Assembly: GCF_018687275.1 (NCBI RefSeq)
Contig: NZ_CP061287.1
Location: 1,054,001 to 1,118,000, forward strand
DNA from: Polynucleobacter sp. MWH-Aus1W21
GTDB lineage: Bacteria > Pseudomonadota > Gammaproteobacteria > Burkholderiales > Burkholderiaceae
Length of the DNA: 64,000 nt
Direction: 5' to 3'
Within the stretch, counting starts at the first letter, position 1; the number at the start of each line of letters is the position of its first letter. Of this stretch, positions 45,626 to 53,542 are shown one piece after another. The notes below the pieces were generated by a model. That model saw only the letters and a program-made list of their open reading frames with translations, was not told where the DNA came from and ran no database searches. The position numbers and the translations under genes were made by a program.

Positions 45626-46624
45626 CTATACAGTTAAAACAATCTTGCCAACATGCTCAGATGACTCCATCAAAGCATGAGCATCAGCGGCCTGATCTAG
45701 CGTGAATGTCTTGTAAATCACTGGTTTGAGTTTCCCCGCATTGAGCAAGGGCCAAACATTCTCAAAGAGCTGCTTTGTAATCTGCTTTTTGAATGAAACT
45801 GGGCGTGGGCGCAAAGTTGAACCCGTGATCGTTAAGCGACGACGCAAAATTTGGCCAGTATTCACTTCAGCCTTTGAGCCACCCATAATTGCAATGATGA
45901 CAATACGACCATCATCAGCTAGGCAGTCGATTTCTTTTTGCACATAAGTGCCGGTAACCATATCCAGAATGACGTTGACACCTTTGCCATCTGTAGCTTT
46001 TTTAACCTCTTCAACAAAATCTTGAGTTTTGTAATTAATAGCAAGGTCAGCACCTAAAGCAACACAGGCTGCACATTTTTCATCAGTGCCAGCAGTCACA
46101 AAAACTTTATGGCCTAATGCCTTTGCAATCAAGATTGCAGTAACCCCAATACCACTGGAACCACCCTGAACTAATAAAGTCTCGCCTTCAGCCAACTCAC
46201 CACGCATGAAGACATTGCTCCAAACGGTGTAGAAAGTTTCAGGCAAAGCAGCAGCTTCTTGGTCACTAAATCCTTTAGGGTATGGCAAGCACTGCGCAAC
46301 AGGTGCGGTACATAGCTCTGCATAGCCACCACCTTGAACTAATGCACACACTTTATCGCCAAGCTTGAGTCCAAATACATTATCAGGATGAGATAAATCA
46401 CCGCCAACAATCTCACCAGCCACCTCAAGACCAGGAATATCAGATGCACCCGCTGGAACTGGGTAGTGTCCTTTGCGTTGTAAAACGTCAGGGCGATTAA
46501 TCCCAGCGGCCAAAACTTTGATCAAAATTTCGCCAGTACCAGCAGCAGGAGCCACTGGATCTGGACGACTGGCCGGCACCAGCATCTCTGGTGCGCCAAA
46601 TTCTTTGATTTCAACTACGCGCAT
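45626..46624 (-). CDS. NAD(P)H quinone oxidoreductase (zeta-crystallin / PIG3-like)
   Basis: A 332-residue zinc-free medium-chain dehydrogenase/reductase. It has GINRPDVLQRKGHYPVPAG, the NADP-binding VQGGSSGIGVTAILIAKALG (about 152-171) and GLEVAGEIVG. The closest family is the NAD(P)H:quinone oxidoreductase group including TP53I3/PIG3 and Qor. It lies in the pnp-qor-tpiA-secG row, 24 bases after pnp. The exact physiological substrate is unknown. Confidence 0.92.
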   Translation of the reverse strand: MRVVEIKEFGAPEMLVPASRPDPVAPAAGTGEILIKVLAAGINRPDVLQRKGHYPVPAGASDIPGLEVAGEIVGGDLSHPDNVFGLKLGDKVCALVQGGGYAELCTAPVAQCLPYPKGFSDQEAAALPETFYTVWSNVFMRGELAEGETLLVQGGSSGIGVTAILIAKALGHKVFVTAGTDEKCAACVALGADLAINYKTQDFVEEVKKATDGKGVNVILDMVTGTYVQKEIDCLADDGRIVIIAIMGGSKAEVNTGQILRRRLTITGSTLRPRPVSFKKQITKQLFENVWPLLNAGKLKPVIYKTFTLDQAADAHALMESSEHVGKIVLTV

Positions 46625-46648
46625 GAATGCTCCTGCTAACCAAAGGAA

Positions 46649-48817
46649 TTAAGCAGACTCGCCAGATGTTGGAGCCGCCTCAGCAACCACTTCAGTAGCA
46701 CCAGCTAAAGGAGCAATCGTGCCGCCCTCGTCAGCCATCGCAGCCTTGAGAGATAAACGCAAACGACCGCGCTCATCAGCAGCCAACAACTTCACGCGAA
46801 CCACTTGGCCTTCTGCTAAGTAGTCTTTAACTTCTTTTACACGCTCGTTAGAGATTTCAGAAATGTGCAAGAGACCATCTTTACCTGGAAGAATATTCAC
46901 CAAAGCACCGAACTCGAGCAATTTCACAACTGGACCTTCGTAGATCTTCCCTACCTCAGCTTCAGCAGTAATGCCTTCAATACGTGCCTTTGCTTCTGCC
47001 ATGCCTTCAGCTGATGTGGAAGCAATAGTTACGGTGCCGTCATCTTTAATATCGATGCTGCAACCAGTTTCTTTGGTCAACGCTTGAATTGTTGCGCCGC
47101 CCTTACCGATTACTTCACGAATCTTGTCTGGATGAATCTTGAAAGAAACCATGCGTGGAGCGTGAGCTGACAATTCTGTACGAACTGAACCCATCGCTTC
47201 TTGCATTTTGCTCAAGATGTGCAAGCGGCCTTCTTTAGCTTGCGCCAAAGCTACTTGCATAATTTCTTTAGTGATGCCTTGTACTTTGATGTCCATCTGT
47301 AAAGCAGTAATGCCATTGGCTGTACCTGCTACTTTAAAGTCCATATCGCCTAAATGATCTTCATCACCCAAGATGTCTGTCAACACAGCAAAGCGATTGC
47401 CATCAAGGATCAAGCCCATTGCTACACCAGCAACGTGTGCTTTAACTGGAACACCAGCATCCATCATTGCTAAACAGCCGCCGCAAACAGAAGCCATTGA
47501 AGATGAACCATTGGACTCAGTAATCTCTGAAACCACACGAATGCTGTATGCGAAATCTTCTGCACTTGGCAATACTGGAATCAATGCACGTTTAGCCAAA
47601 CGACCGTGACCAATTTCACGACGCTTAGGGCTGCCTACACGACCTGTTTCGCCAGTAGCAAACGGAGGCATGTTGTAGTGGAACATGAAACGATCGCGGT
47701 ACTCACCTTCGAGCGCGTCAATGATCTGCTCATCACGGGCAGTACCCAATGTTGCAACAACCAATGCTTGAGTTTCACCACGAGTAAACAATGCTGATCC
47801 GTGTGTGCGTGGCAATACGCCATTACGAATTTCGATCGGACGAACAGTACGTGTATCGCGACCATCAATACGTGGCTCACCATTCAAAATCTGGCTACGA
47901 ACAATCTTCGCTTCGATTTCAAACATGATGTCGCTCACAGCAACAGCATCAACATCACCCTCTTCGGATAACTTAGCCATTACTTCTTTAGAAATTTCTT
48001 TGAGCTTGTCTGAACGAGCGCCCTTTTGACGAATCTGATAAGCCTCACGCAATGGCGCTTCAGCCAATGCAGTTACCTTAGCGATAAATGGCTCATCTTT
48101 AGGGGCTGCAGTCCAATCCCACTCAGGTTTGCCTGCTTCACGAACTAAATCATTGATAGCATTGATCGCTGTTTGCATTTGGTCATGGCCATATACAACT
48201 GCGCCCAACATGACTTCTTCAGATAATTGATTTGCTTCAGACTCAACCATCAAGACAGCTGCTTGTGTACCAGCAACGATCAAATCGAGTTCACTAGTAG
48301 CTTGTTCTGTACGTGTTGGATTCAAAAGGTATTGGCCATTTGCATAACCAACGCGTGCTGCGCCAACTGGGCCGGCAAATGGGATGCCTGAAACAGCTAA
48401 GGCTGCAGATGCTGCGATCAAAGCAGGAATATCAGCAGGTACGTCTGGGTTGATAGATAGCACGTGCACTACAACCTGAACTTCGTTCAAGAAACCTTCT
48501 GGGAATAAAGGACGCAATGGGCGGTCAATCAAACGGGAGATTAATGTCTCACCTTCAGATGGACGACCTTCACGACGGAAGAAGCCACCGGGGATCTTCC
48601 CAGCTGCGTAAGTTTTTTCTAAGTAATCAACAGTCAATGGGAAAAATGATTGGCCTGGCTTTGCAGACTTAGAGGCTACAACTGTACCCATTACTACTGT
48701 GTCATCTACATTAACGATAACGGCACCACCAGCTTGACGAGCAATCTCACCTGTTTCCATTGTTACTTGATGGTTGCCCCATTGAAAACTTTTTACTGCT
48801 TTTTTAAACATTGTCAT
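46649..48817 (-). CDS. pnp: Polyribonucleotide nucleotidyltransferase (PNPase)
   Basis: 3'-5' phosphorolytic exoribonuclease, part of the RNA degradosome in many bacteria. The 722-residue protein has two RNase PH domains (MTMFKKAVKSFQWG start; GRDTRTVRPIEIRNGVLPRTHGS at the second), a KH domain near VIGKGGATIQ (about 560-615) and a C-terminal S1 domain near VGKIYEGPVVKLLEFGALV (about 620-690). I chose the ATG at 48817, nine bases after GGAG; a GTG further upstream would place the ribosome-binding site inside the gene. rpsO is upstream, with structured RNA between them. Confidence 0.97.
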   Translation of the reverse strand: MTMFKKAVKSFQWGNHQVTMETGEIARQAGGAVIVNVDDTVVMGTVVASKSAKPGQSFFPLTVDYLEKTYAAGKIPGGFFRREGRPSEGETLISRLIDRPLRPLFPEGFLNEVQVVVHVLSINPDVPADIPALIAASAALAVSGIPFAGPVGAARVGYANGQYLLNPTRTEQATSELDLIVAGTQAAVLMVESEANQLSEEVMLGAVVYGHDQMQTAINAINDLVREAGKPEWDWTAAPKDEPFIAKVTALAEAPLREAYQIRQKGARSDKLKEISKEVMAKLSEEGDVDAVAVSDIMFEIEAKIVRSQILNGEPRIDGRDTRTVRPIEIRNGVLPRTHGSALFTRGETQALVVATLGTARDEQIIDALEGEYRDRFMFHYNMPPFATGETGRVGSPKRREIGHGRLAKRALIPVLPSAEDFAYSIRVVSEITESNGSSSMASVCGGCLAMMDAGVPVKAHVAGVAMGLILDGNRFAVLTDILGDEDHLGDMDFKVAGTANGITALQMDIKVQGITKEIMQVALAQAKEGRLHILSKMQEAMGSVRTELSAHAPRMVSFKIHPDKIREVIGKGGATIQALTKETGCSIDIKDDGTVTIASTSAEGMAEAKARIEGITAEAEVGKIYEGPVVKLLEFGALVNILPGKDGLLHISEISNERVKEVKDYLAEGQVVRVKLLAADERGRLRLSLKAAMADEGGTIAPLAGATEVVAEAAPTSGESA

Positions 48818-48865
48818 TCTGATCTTCTCCAAATTGTTCACGCAAGACTCACATGAGCATTACGC

Positions 48866-48895
48866 TTGTCGTGGGATAAAGCAGTGTCACGACAA
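48866..48895 (-). promoter_or_regulatory. Stem-loop in the pnp leader
   Basis: TTGTCGTG and CACGACAA (48866-48873 and 48888-48895) form a perfect 8-bp stem with a 14-base loop, about 50 bases before the pnp start. A second, weaker pair CATTCCA/TGGAATG lies further upstream in the same leader. In E. coli the rpsO-pnp leader carries a double-stranded stem cut by RNase III and used in PNPase autoregulation; this is a candidate counterpart in position, not in sequence. Confidence 0.45.
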
Positions 48896-49005
48896 CACTG
48901 GAGCGATTTCGGATCACAAGGGATGCCATTCCAGGGAGGCTCTGCATACAACCCAGAAACTCATTGGAATGACACAATCCCCTACACAAATGATCTAAAG
49001 CGCCC

Positions 49006-49068
49006 AAAAAAACATGCCATCTGCTTAAGACTGATTCTGCGAAGAAACAACCCTAAGAAAGATGGCAT
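49006..49068 (-). terminator. Candidate rpsO terminator / readthrough structure
   Basis: On the minus strand ATGCCATCT (49068-49060) pairs perfectly with AGATGGCAT (49022-49014). The enclosed loop holds a small TTCT/AGAA stem. A G and seven T follow directly (to 49006). It lies 16 bases downstream of the rpsO stop, where E. coli has the rpsO terminator t1 through which pnp transcription partly reads. Confidence 0.65.
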
Positions 49069-49084
49069 TGCATTCCGATAAGAA

Positions 49085-49354
49085 TTACTTACGGAGACCT
49101 AATTTCTCAATCAATGCGCGATAGCGATCCAAATCTTTGCCTTTGAGGTAATCCAAGAGGCGACGGCGACGTGAAACCATCTTCAACAAACCACGACGGC
49201 TGTGATGATCTTTAGCGTTAGCCTTGAAATGGGGGGTTAATTCATTGATGCGGGCTGTGAGCAATGAAACTTGTACTTCAGGACTACCCGTATCGTTTGC
49301 GCTGCGCGCGTTTTCTTTGACGATTTCCGCCGTTTTAATATCAGCAACTGCCAT
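49085..49354 (-). CDS. rpsO: 30S ribosomal protein S15
   Basis: Primary-binding 30S protein contacting helices 20-22 of 16S rRNA. The 89-residue length is exactly typical. It contains TGSPEVQVSLLTARINELTPHF (about 22-43; key residues TGS, E, Q, R, I, L, H) and ends with HSRRGLLKMVSRRRRLLDYL and RYRALIEKLGLRK. I chose the ATG at 49354 (MAVADIKTAEIV), preceded by AGGAG; the longer upstream frame is unlike S15. rpsO-pnp adjacency is conserved. Confidence 0.97.
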   Translation of the reverse strand: MAVADIKTAEIVKENARSANDTGSPEVQVSLLTARINELTPHFKANAKDHHSRRGLLKMVSRRRRLLDYLKGKDLDRYRALIEKLGLRK

Positions 49355-49570
49355 TTTTAATACTCCTAACTTGCGAACACCTGAGCTTTCACCCATTAAG
49401 CGTCGTGCGTGTTTAACAAAATAAAACAAAAAAGCTTTAAAAATCAAAGCCATCGAATTGTATCAGACGACACACCAAAAGAGGGAATTGGCTTACAAGT
49501 ATTCGTATTCTCTAGGGGTGAATACTTTGTTTAATTGCAAATAATCTATATAAATCAATAATTTACAAAT

Positions 49571-50164
49571 ATGTCTGCCTTTTTTCGAACCATCAGCACC
49601 CTTCTTTTCCTGGCTTTTGGCCTAAACGCCCCTGTTTTTGCCCAATTTTCGAACCCGTTTGCATCAGACAAGACGGTTGCTCAGCAACGCCAGGACATAC
49701 TTGCTAAGAGCGAACAAACCTTGAAGCAGCTCTATGCCATTCAGCCTAAAGCGAAGGATGCGATCGAAAAATCTACTGGCTATGCCACTTTCAGCAATTT
49801 TGGAATGAAAATTTTGATAGCTGGCGGTGGTACAGGTAGCGGCGTAGTCGTCAGCAAAAATAAAAAGCCGGTTTATATGAATATGGCAGAGGTTCAAGCC
49901 GGCCTTGGAATTGGAATCAAATCCTTTCAGAACATATTTGTTTTTCAAACTGATGCAGCAATGAATGATTTTGTGAATTCAGGCTGGACTTTTGGCGGGC
50001 AAGTTACTGCAGCCGCCAAGTATGAAAAAGATGGTGACGCCTATCAGGATGCAACGGTTGTTGCACCAGGGGTCTTAATGTATCAACTAACCGACTCAGG
50101 CCTTGCCGCTGAAATCACCGGCAAAGGCACCAAGTACTATAAAAATACTGACTTAAATAAATAG
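49571..50164 (+). CDS. Secreted lipid-binding SYLF-domain (YSC84-like) protein
   Basis: A 197-residue protein with a signal peptide (hydrophobic core LLFLAFGLNAPVFA, cleavage near AQF, about residue 25) and a SYLF/Ysc84 domain over most of the rest. Recognisable parts are TGYATFSNFGMKILIAGGGTG (about 68-88), GLGIGIKSFQNIFVF and the C-terminal AEITGKGTKYYK. SYLF domains bind phosphoinositides in eukaryotes; the bacterial periplasmic members are poorly understood. It is transcribed away from rpsO and converges on leuA. Confidence 0.87.
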   Translation: MSAFFRTISTLLFLAFGLNAPVFAQFSNPFASDKTVAQQRQDILAKSEQTLKQLYAIQPKAKDAIEKSTGYATFSNFGMKILIAGGGTGSGVVVSKNKKPVYMNMAEVQAGLGIGIKSFQNIFVFQTDAAMNDFVNSGWTFGGQVTAAAKYEKDGDAYQDATVVAPGVLMYQLTDSGLAAEITGKGTKYYKNTDLNK

Positions 50165-50176
50165 AGGTGAAGACGC

Positions 50177-51724
50177 TTAAGGCGTCATCTGCGCATTGAG
50201 CTTAGCCTGGCTAGGATCATGCAACTTATTTAAGGCTGCCAAGTAGGCTTTCGCAGAGGCTGCAATGATGTCGGGATCGGTACCAACACCATTCACAATA
50301 CGGCCACCTTTTGCTAAACGCACGGTCACTTCGCCTTGCGATTGCGTTCCTGAAGTAATCGCATTAACTGAATAAAGCAACTGCTCTGCTCCACTCTTAG
50401 CAATACCTTCAATAGCATTCAAGCTAGCATCAACTGGACCATTACCTTCTGCTTCTGAACTAATCTCTTTGTCACCCATGCGAAAAGTCACACGTGACTT
50501 AGGACGCTCACCAGTTTCAGAATGCTGGCTTAAGGAGATAAATTTGTAATGCTCACCCTCTTCTGCTGCTGCTGAATCAGACATGATGGCAATAATATCT
50601 TCATCAAAAATCTCGGACTTCTGATCAGCCAAGGTCTTAAAACGAGTAAATGCCTCATTTAAATCAGCCTCGGCTTCGACCGTAATGCCCAACTCTTGCA
50701 AGCGTTGTTTGAAAGCATTGCGGCCAGATAACTTACCCAAAACAATCTTGTTTGCTGACCAACCCACATCTTCTGCGCGCATGATTTCATAGGTGTCACG
50801 GTTTTTCAAAATGCCGTCCTGATGAATGCCTGATGTGTGTGCAAAGGCGTTAGCTCCAACCACTGCTTTGTTAGGCTGAACGACAAAACCCGTAATTTGA
50901 GAAACCAATTTAGATGCAGGTACGATTTGAGTTGCATCTATACCGCAGACCATATCGAAATAATCCTTGCGCGTGCGCAATGACATCACAATTTCCTCTA
51001 ATGCAGTATTACCAGCGCGCTCACCCAAACCATTTATCGTGCACTCGATTTGACGGGCTCCGCCAATTTTTACGCCGGCCAAAGAGTTCGCTACCGCCAT
51101 ACCCAAATCATTGTGACAATGCACAGACCACACCGCCTTGTCTGAATTGGGCACACGAGTACGCAAGGTCTTAATAAACTCACCATATAACTCGGGAGTT
51201 GCGTAACCAACTGTATCTGGAATGTTGATGGTGGATGCGCCCTCGTTAATGACTGCCTCCACCACTCGGCACAAGAAATCCATCTCTGAACGATAGCCAT
51301 CTTCAGCAGAGAATTCGATATCAGCGGCTAAATTACGCGCAAAACGAATAGAACGCTTAGCCTGCTCTAAAACCTCTTCTGGAGACATGCGCAACTTCAC
51401 AGCCATATGCAATTGGCTAGTTGCCAAAAAGGCATGGATGCGTTTTGCATTAGCGGCCTGCAAGGCATCAGCAGCACGGGTAATGTCCTTATCGTTGGCG
51501 CGAGCCAAGGAGCAGACTATTGAATCTTTTACCGCAGCAGCAACAGCAGATATCGCCTGGAAATCACCTTCAGAGCTAGCGGCAAAACCAGCTTCAATCA
51601 CATCCACTTTGAGACGCTCAAGCTGGCGGGCAATCCGCACTTTTTCATCTTTAGTCATCGAGGCGCCTGGAGACTGCTCGCCATCACGTAAGGTGGTGTC
51701 AAAAATGATTACTTTGTCGCTCAT
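50177..51724 (-). CDS. leuA: 2-isopropylmalate synthase
   Basis: First committed step of leucine synthesis: condenses acetyl-CoA with 2-oxoisovalerate. The 515-residue DRE-TIM metallolyase has FDTTLRDGEQSPGASM (about 8-23), the metal motif HCHNDLG (about 200-206), GERAGNTALEEIVM and a C-terminal LeuA allosteric domain (about 380-510) for leucine feedback. It is separated from pssA by 223 bases that hold a leucine-rich leader peptide and a terminator, so it is probably controlled by attenuation. Confidence 0.97.
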   Translation of the reverse strand: MSDKVIIFDTTLRDGEQSPGASMTKDEKVRIARQLERLKVDVIEAGFAASSEGDFQAISAVAAAVKDSIVCSLARANDKDITRAADALQAANAKRIHAFLATSQLHMAVKLRMSPEEVLEQAKRSIRFARNLAADIEFSAEDGYRSEMDFLCRVVEAVINEGASTINIPDTVGYATPELYGEFIKTLRTRVPNSDKAVWSVHCHNDLGMAVANSLAGVKIGGARQIECTINGLGERAGNTALEEIVMSLRTRKDYFDMVCGIDATQIVPASKLVSQITGFVVQPNKAVVGANAFAHTSGIHQDGILKNRDTYEIMRAEDVGWSANKIVLGKLSGRNAFKQRLQELGITVEAEADLNEAFTRFKTLADQKSEIFDEDIIAIMSDSAAAEEGEHYKFISLSQHSETGERPKSRVTFRMGDKEISSEAEGNGPVDASLNAIEGIAKSGAEQLLYSVNAITSGTQSQGEVTVRLAKGGRIVNGVGTDPDIIAASAKAYLAALNKLHDPSQAKLNAQMTP

Positions 51725-51773
51725 TACTACTCTCCGGTTTTAAATACTTGTAAATCTATTAACTTCGATCTTA

Positions 51774-51802
51774 AAAACAAAAACCCCAGCAATTAGCTGG
51801 GG
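51774..51802 (-). terminator. Attenuator terminator before leuA
   Basis: On the minus strand CCCCAGC-TAATT-GCTGGGG (51802-51784) forms a perfect 7-bp GC-rich stem, extendable by an A-T pair. It is followed by TTTTTGTTTTT. It lies 39 bases after the stop of the leader peptide and 59 bases before leuA. It could also end the ilvB..pssA transcript, but its place after the leader peptide argues for attenuation. Confidence 0.85.
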
Positions 51803-51841
51803 CTGGTATGTGGTGGCTAATGAATCTTTTATCTCATTAAC

Positions 51842-51919
51842 TCAGGCCTTACCCGCCCCAAGCTTTAGGCTTAGTGCTAGTAGAAGAAGGCTAGATAAAA
51901 GTGAGAAATTCATAGTCAT
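51842..51919 (-). CDS. leuL: leuA leader peptide (leucine attenuation)
   Basis: A 25-codon ORF (start MTMNFSLLSSLLLLAL, then SLKLGAGKA) with nine leucines, seven of them in an eleven-codon stretch; leucine codons are CTT, TTA and CTA, never CTG. It ends in TGA 39 bases before a rho-independent terminator. Near its 3' end, AGCTTGGGG (51864-51856) is complementary, with one bulge, to the 5' arm of the terminator (CCCCAGCT), so ribosome stalling at the leucine codons would free an antiterminator. The start may be the ATG at 51919 or the one at 51913. Position and composition fit a leuL-type leader; the peptide itself has no expected function. Confidence 0.85.
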   Translation of the reverse strand: MTMNFSLLSSLLLLALSLKLGAGKA

Positions 51920-51925
51920 GGAAAT

Positions 51926-51955
51926 ACTATACCCCAAAATTATGGAATTAGCTAA
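51926..51955 (-). promoter_or_regulatory. Candidate promoter of the leuL-leuA transcript
   Basis: TATAGT (51931-51926 on the minus strand) is a good -10 hexamer; TTAGCT, 18 bases upstream (51955-51950), is a weak -35 lying in the last codons of pssA. The leader-peptide ATG at 51919 lies six bases after the -10, so the leader peptide could be translated from a leaderless or nearly leaderless RNA. Confidence 0.45.
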
Positions 51956-52811
51956 AACGTTTTCCGCTAAGTCGCTCCCAGGCCCAGATAACATAGCCCG
52001 ATATGGAATACACCACAAACAAGCCAAATAGAGTCAATGGGGGGTTTGATGAGATCAAAACAAAAGTTAGGATCATCAAAACCATGACGCCAAAAGGCAC
52101 ACGGTAGCGAACATCTAAGGCCTTACCGCTATAAAAACGAGCATTAGAAACCATAGTAAGGCCAGCATATACAGCAATAAAGAAGGTGACCCAGGGAATT
52201 GCAGTGTCCCGCACTGGAATCTTGTTGTCATCTGCCAACCAAATAAAACCAGCCATCAAGGCACCTGCCGCTGGGCTTGGCAAACCTTGGAAAAACTTCT
52301 TATCGACAACGCCAGTGTTTACATTAAAGCGAGCCAGACGCAAAGCGGCACCAGCACAATAAGTAAATGCAGCCAGCCAACCCCATTTACCTAAATCTTT
52401 TAGGGCCCATTCATAAGCCACTAACGCAGGCGCAACACCAAAGGAAACCATATCAGCTAGAGAGTCGTACTGCTCACCAAAAGCACTCTGAGTATTAGTC
52501 ATACGCGCTATTCGACCATCCATGCCATCTAAAACCAAAGATGCAAAGATCGCAATAGCAGCCATCTCAAACTGATGGTTCATTGCATTCACAATAGCAA
52601 AGAAACCACAAAATAATGCGGCAGTAGTAAAAGCGTTTGGTAAGAGATAGATACCCTTGCTACGTAAGCGGGGCTTTTGTGGGTGCAGCTCTTCTACTTC
52701 GTAATCAACTCCATCCCCTAACTCCTCGGCCCACTGCTTATCTGAAGTGGCGGTATGCTGATGGGGGAGACGACTCCGGTCTATGCGACCACGACGGCGA
52801 AATGTAGTCAA
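51948..52811 (-). CDS. pssA: CDP-diacylglycerol-serine O-phosphatidyltransferase
   Basis: Makes phosphatidylserine, the precursor of phosphatidylethanolamine. The 287-residue membrane protein has the CDP-alcohol phosphotransferase motif in pieces: DGMDGRIAR (about 104-112), then GEQYDSLADMVSFG (about 120-133), matching DGx2ARx8Gx3Dx3D. About eight hydrophobic segments follow a basic cytoplasmic N-terminus of about 50 residues. The start is a TTG at 52811 with AGGA six bases upstream. It follows psd, the next enzyme of the pathway, by 28 bases. Confidence 0.93.
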   Translation of the reverse strand: MTTFRRRGRIDRSRLPHQHTATSDKQWAEELGDGVDYEVEELHPQKPRLRSKGIYLLPNAFTTAALFCGFFAIVNAMNHQFEMAAIAIFASLVLDGMDGRIARMTNTQSAFGEQYDSLADMVSFGVAPALVAYEWALKDLGKWGWLAAFTYCAGAALRLARFNVNTGVVDKKFFQGLPSPAAGALMAGFIWLADDNKIPVRDTAIPWVTFFIAVYAGLTMVSNARFYSGKALDVRYRVPFGVMVLMILTFVLISSNPPLTLFGLFVVYSISGYVIWAWERLSGKRFS

Positions 52812-52839
52812 AAAATGTCCTAGTGAATAATATTTCTAA

Positions 52840-53487
52840 TCATTCTAAGCCTGGCAAACGGGCCAAGGCTGTGTTTGTTGCAAATACTTTATCACCAACA
52901 CTAACGAGCGGCTCTGCAGTCAGCGGTAAATACACATCTACACGTGAACCAAAACGAATAAATCCATAACGCTCACCCGCCTTAAGGCGATCACCGACAT
53001 GGATATAACAAAGAATACGGCGGGCAATTAACCCAGCCACCTGAACCAAAGTCACGATTTGACCATTAGCATCAATCACAACGGCATTGCGCTCATTCTC
53101 TGTTGATGCTTTATCTAAATCTGCGTTTACAAACTTACCAGGGAAGTACTGAATTTCTTTAACCAAACCGTTTACCGCACTTCGGTTTGAGTGGACATTG
53201 AATACATTCATGAACACGCTAATTTTGAGCGCTTCACGACCAGCATAAGGATCATTGGTTTTCTCAACAACCACAATGCGACCATCAGCTGGAGATAACA
53301 CTAAATCACGACCCATCGCAGGAATGCGCTGCGGATCGCGAAAGAACTGCAGAACAAAGATAAAGATGATCCAAAGCGGCCATGACCAAGCAATGCCACC
53401 AAGATAGTGGACAAGTAAAGTCACCGCCCCCACTAACGCTAAATACGGCCAACCTTCTTTCGCAATAATGGGGTGTGGATACATCAT
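52840..53487 (-). CDS. psd: Phosphatidylserine decarboxylase (short proenzyme type)
   Basis: Converts phosphatidylserine to phosphatidylethanolamine with a self-generated pyruvoyl group. The 215-residue length matches the short PSD-A-like family found in Burkholderiales. The self-cleavage site is the Gly-Ser in RFGSRVDVYLP (about 181-191). SPADGRIVVVE and MNVFNVHSNRSAVNG (His residues) are other family motifs. The N-terminus has one or two membrane helices. It lies between ilvC and pssA on the same strand. Confidence 0.94.
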   Translation of the reverse strand: MMYPHPIIAKEGWPYLALVGAVTLLVHYLGGIAWSWPLWIIFIFVLQFFRDPQRIPAMGRDLVLSPADGRIVVVEKTNDPYAGREALKISVFMNVFNVHSNRSAVNGLVKEIQYFPGKFVNADLDKASTENERNAVVIDANGQIVTLVQVAGLIARRILCYIHVGDRLKAGERYGFIRFGSRVDVYLPLTAEPLVSVGDKVFATNTALARLPGLE

Positions 53488-53542
53488 CTTTGTTCTGAGC
53501 CTTTTTATTTACTTCTATTGGTTAATGACTTCGCTTTTAAGC

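Noticed and set aside
49355..49453. Extended S15 start at 49453
   Set aside because: The added residues are unlike S15. The ATG at 49354 with AGGAG upstream gives the exact 89-residue protein.
50172..50186. GACGC/GCGTC inverted repeat at the convergent SYLF/leuA ends as a terminator
   Set aside because: Only a 5-bp stem with no T-tract, and it lies inside the leuA stop region; too weak to annotate.
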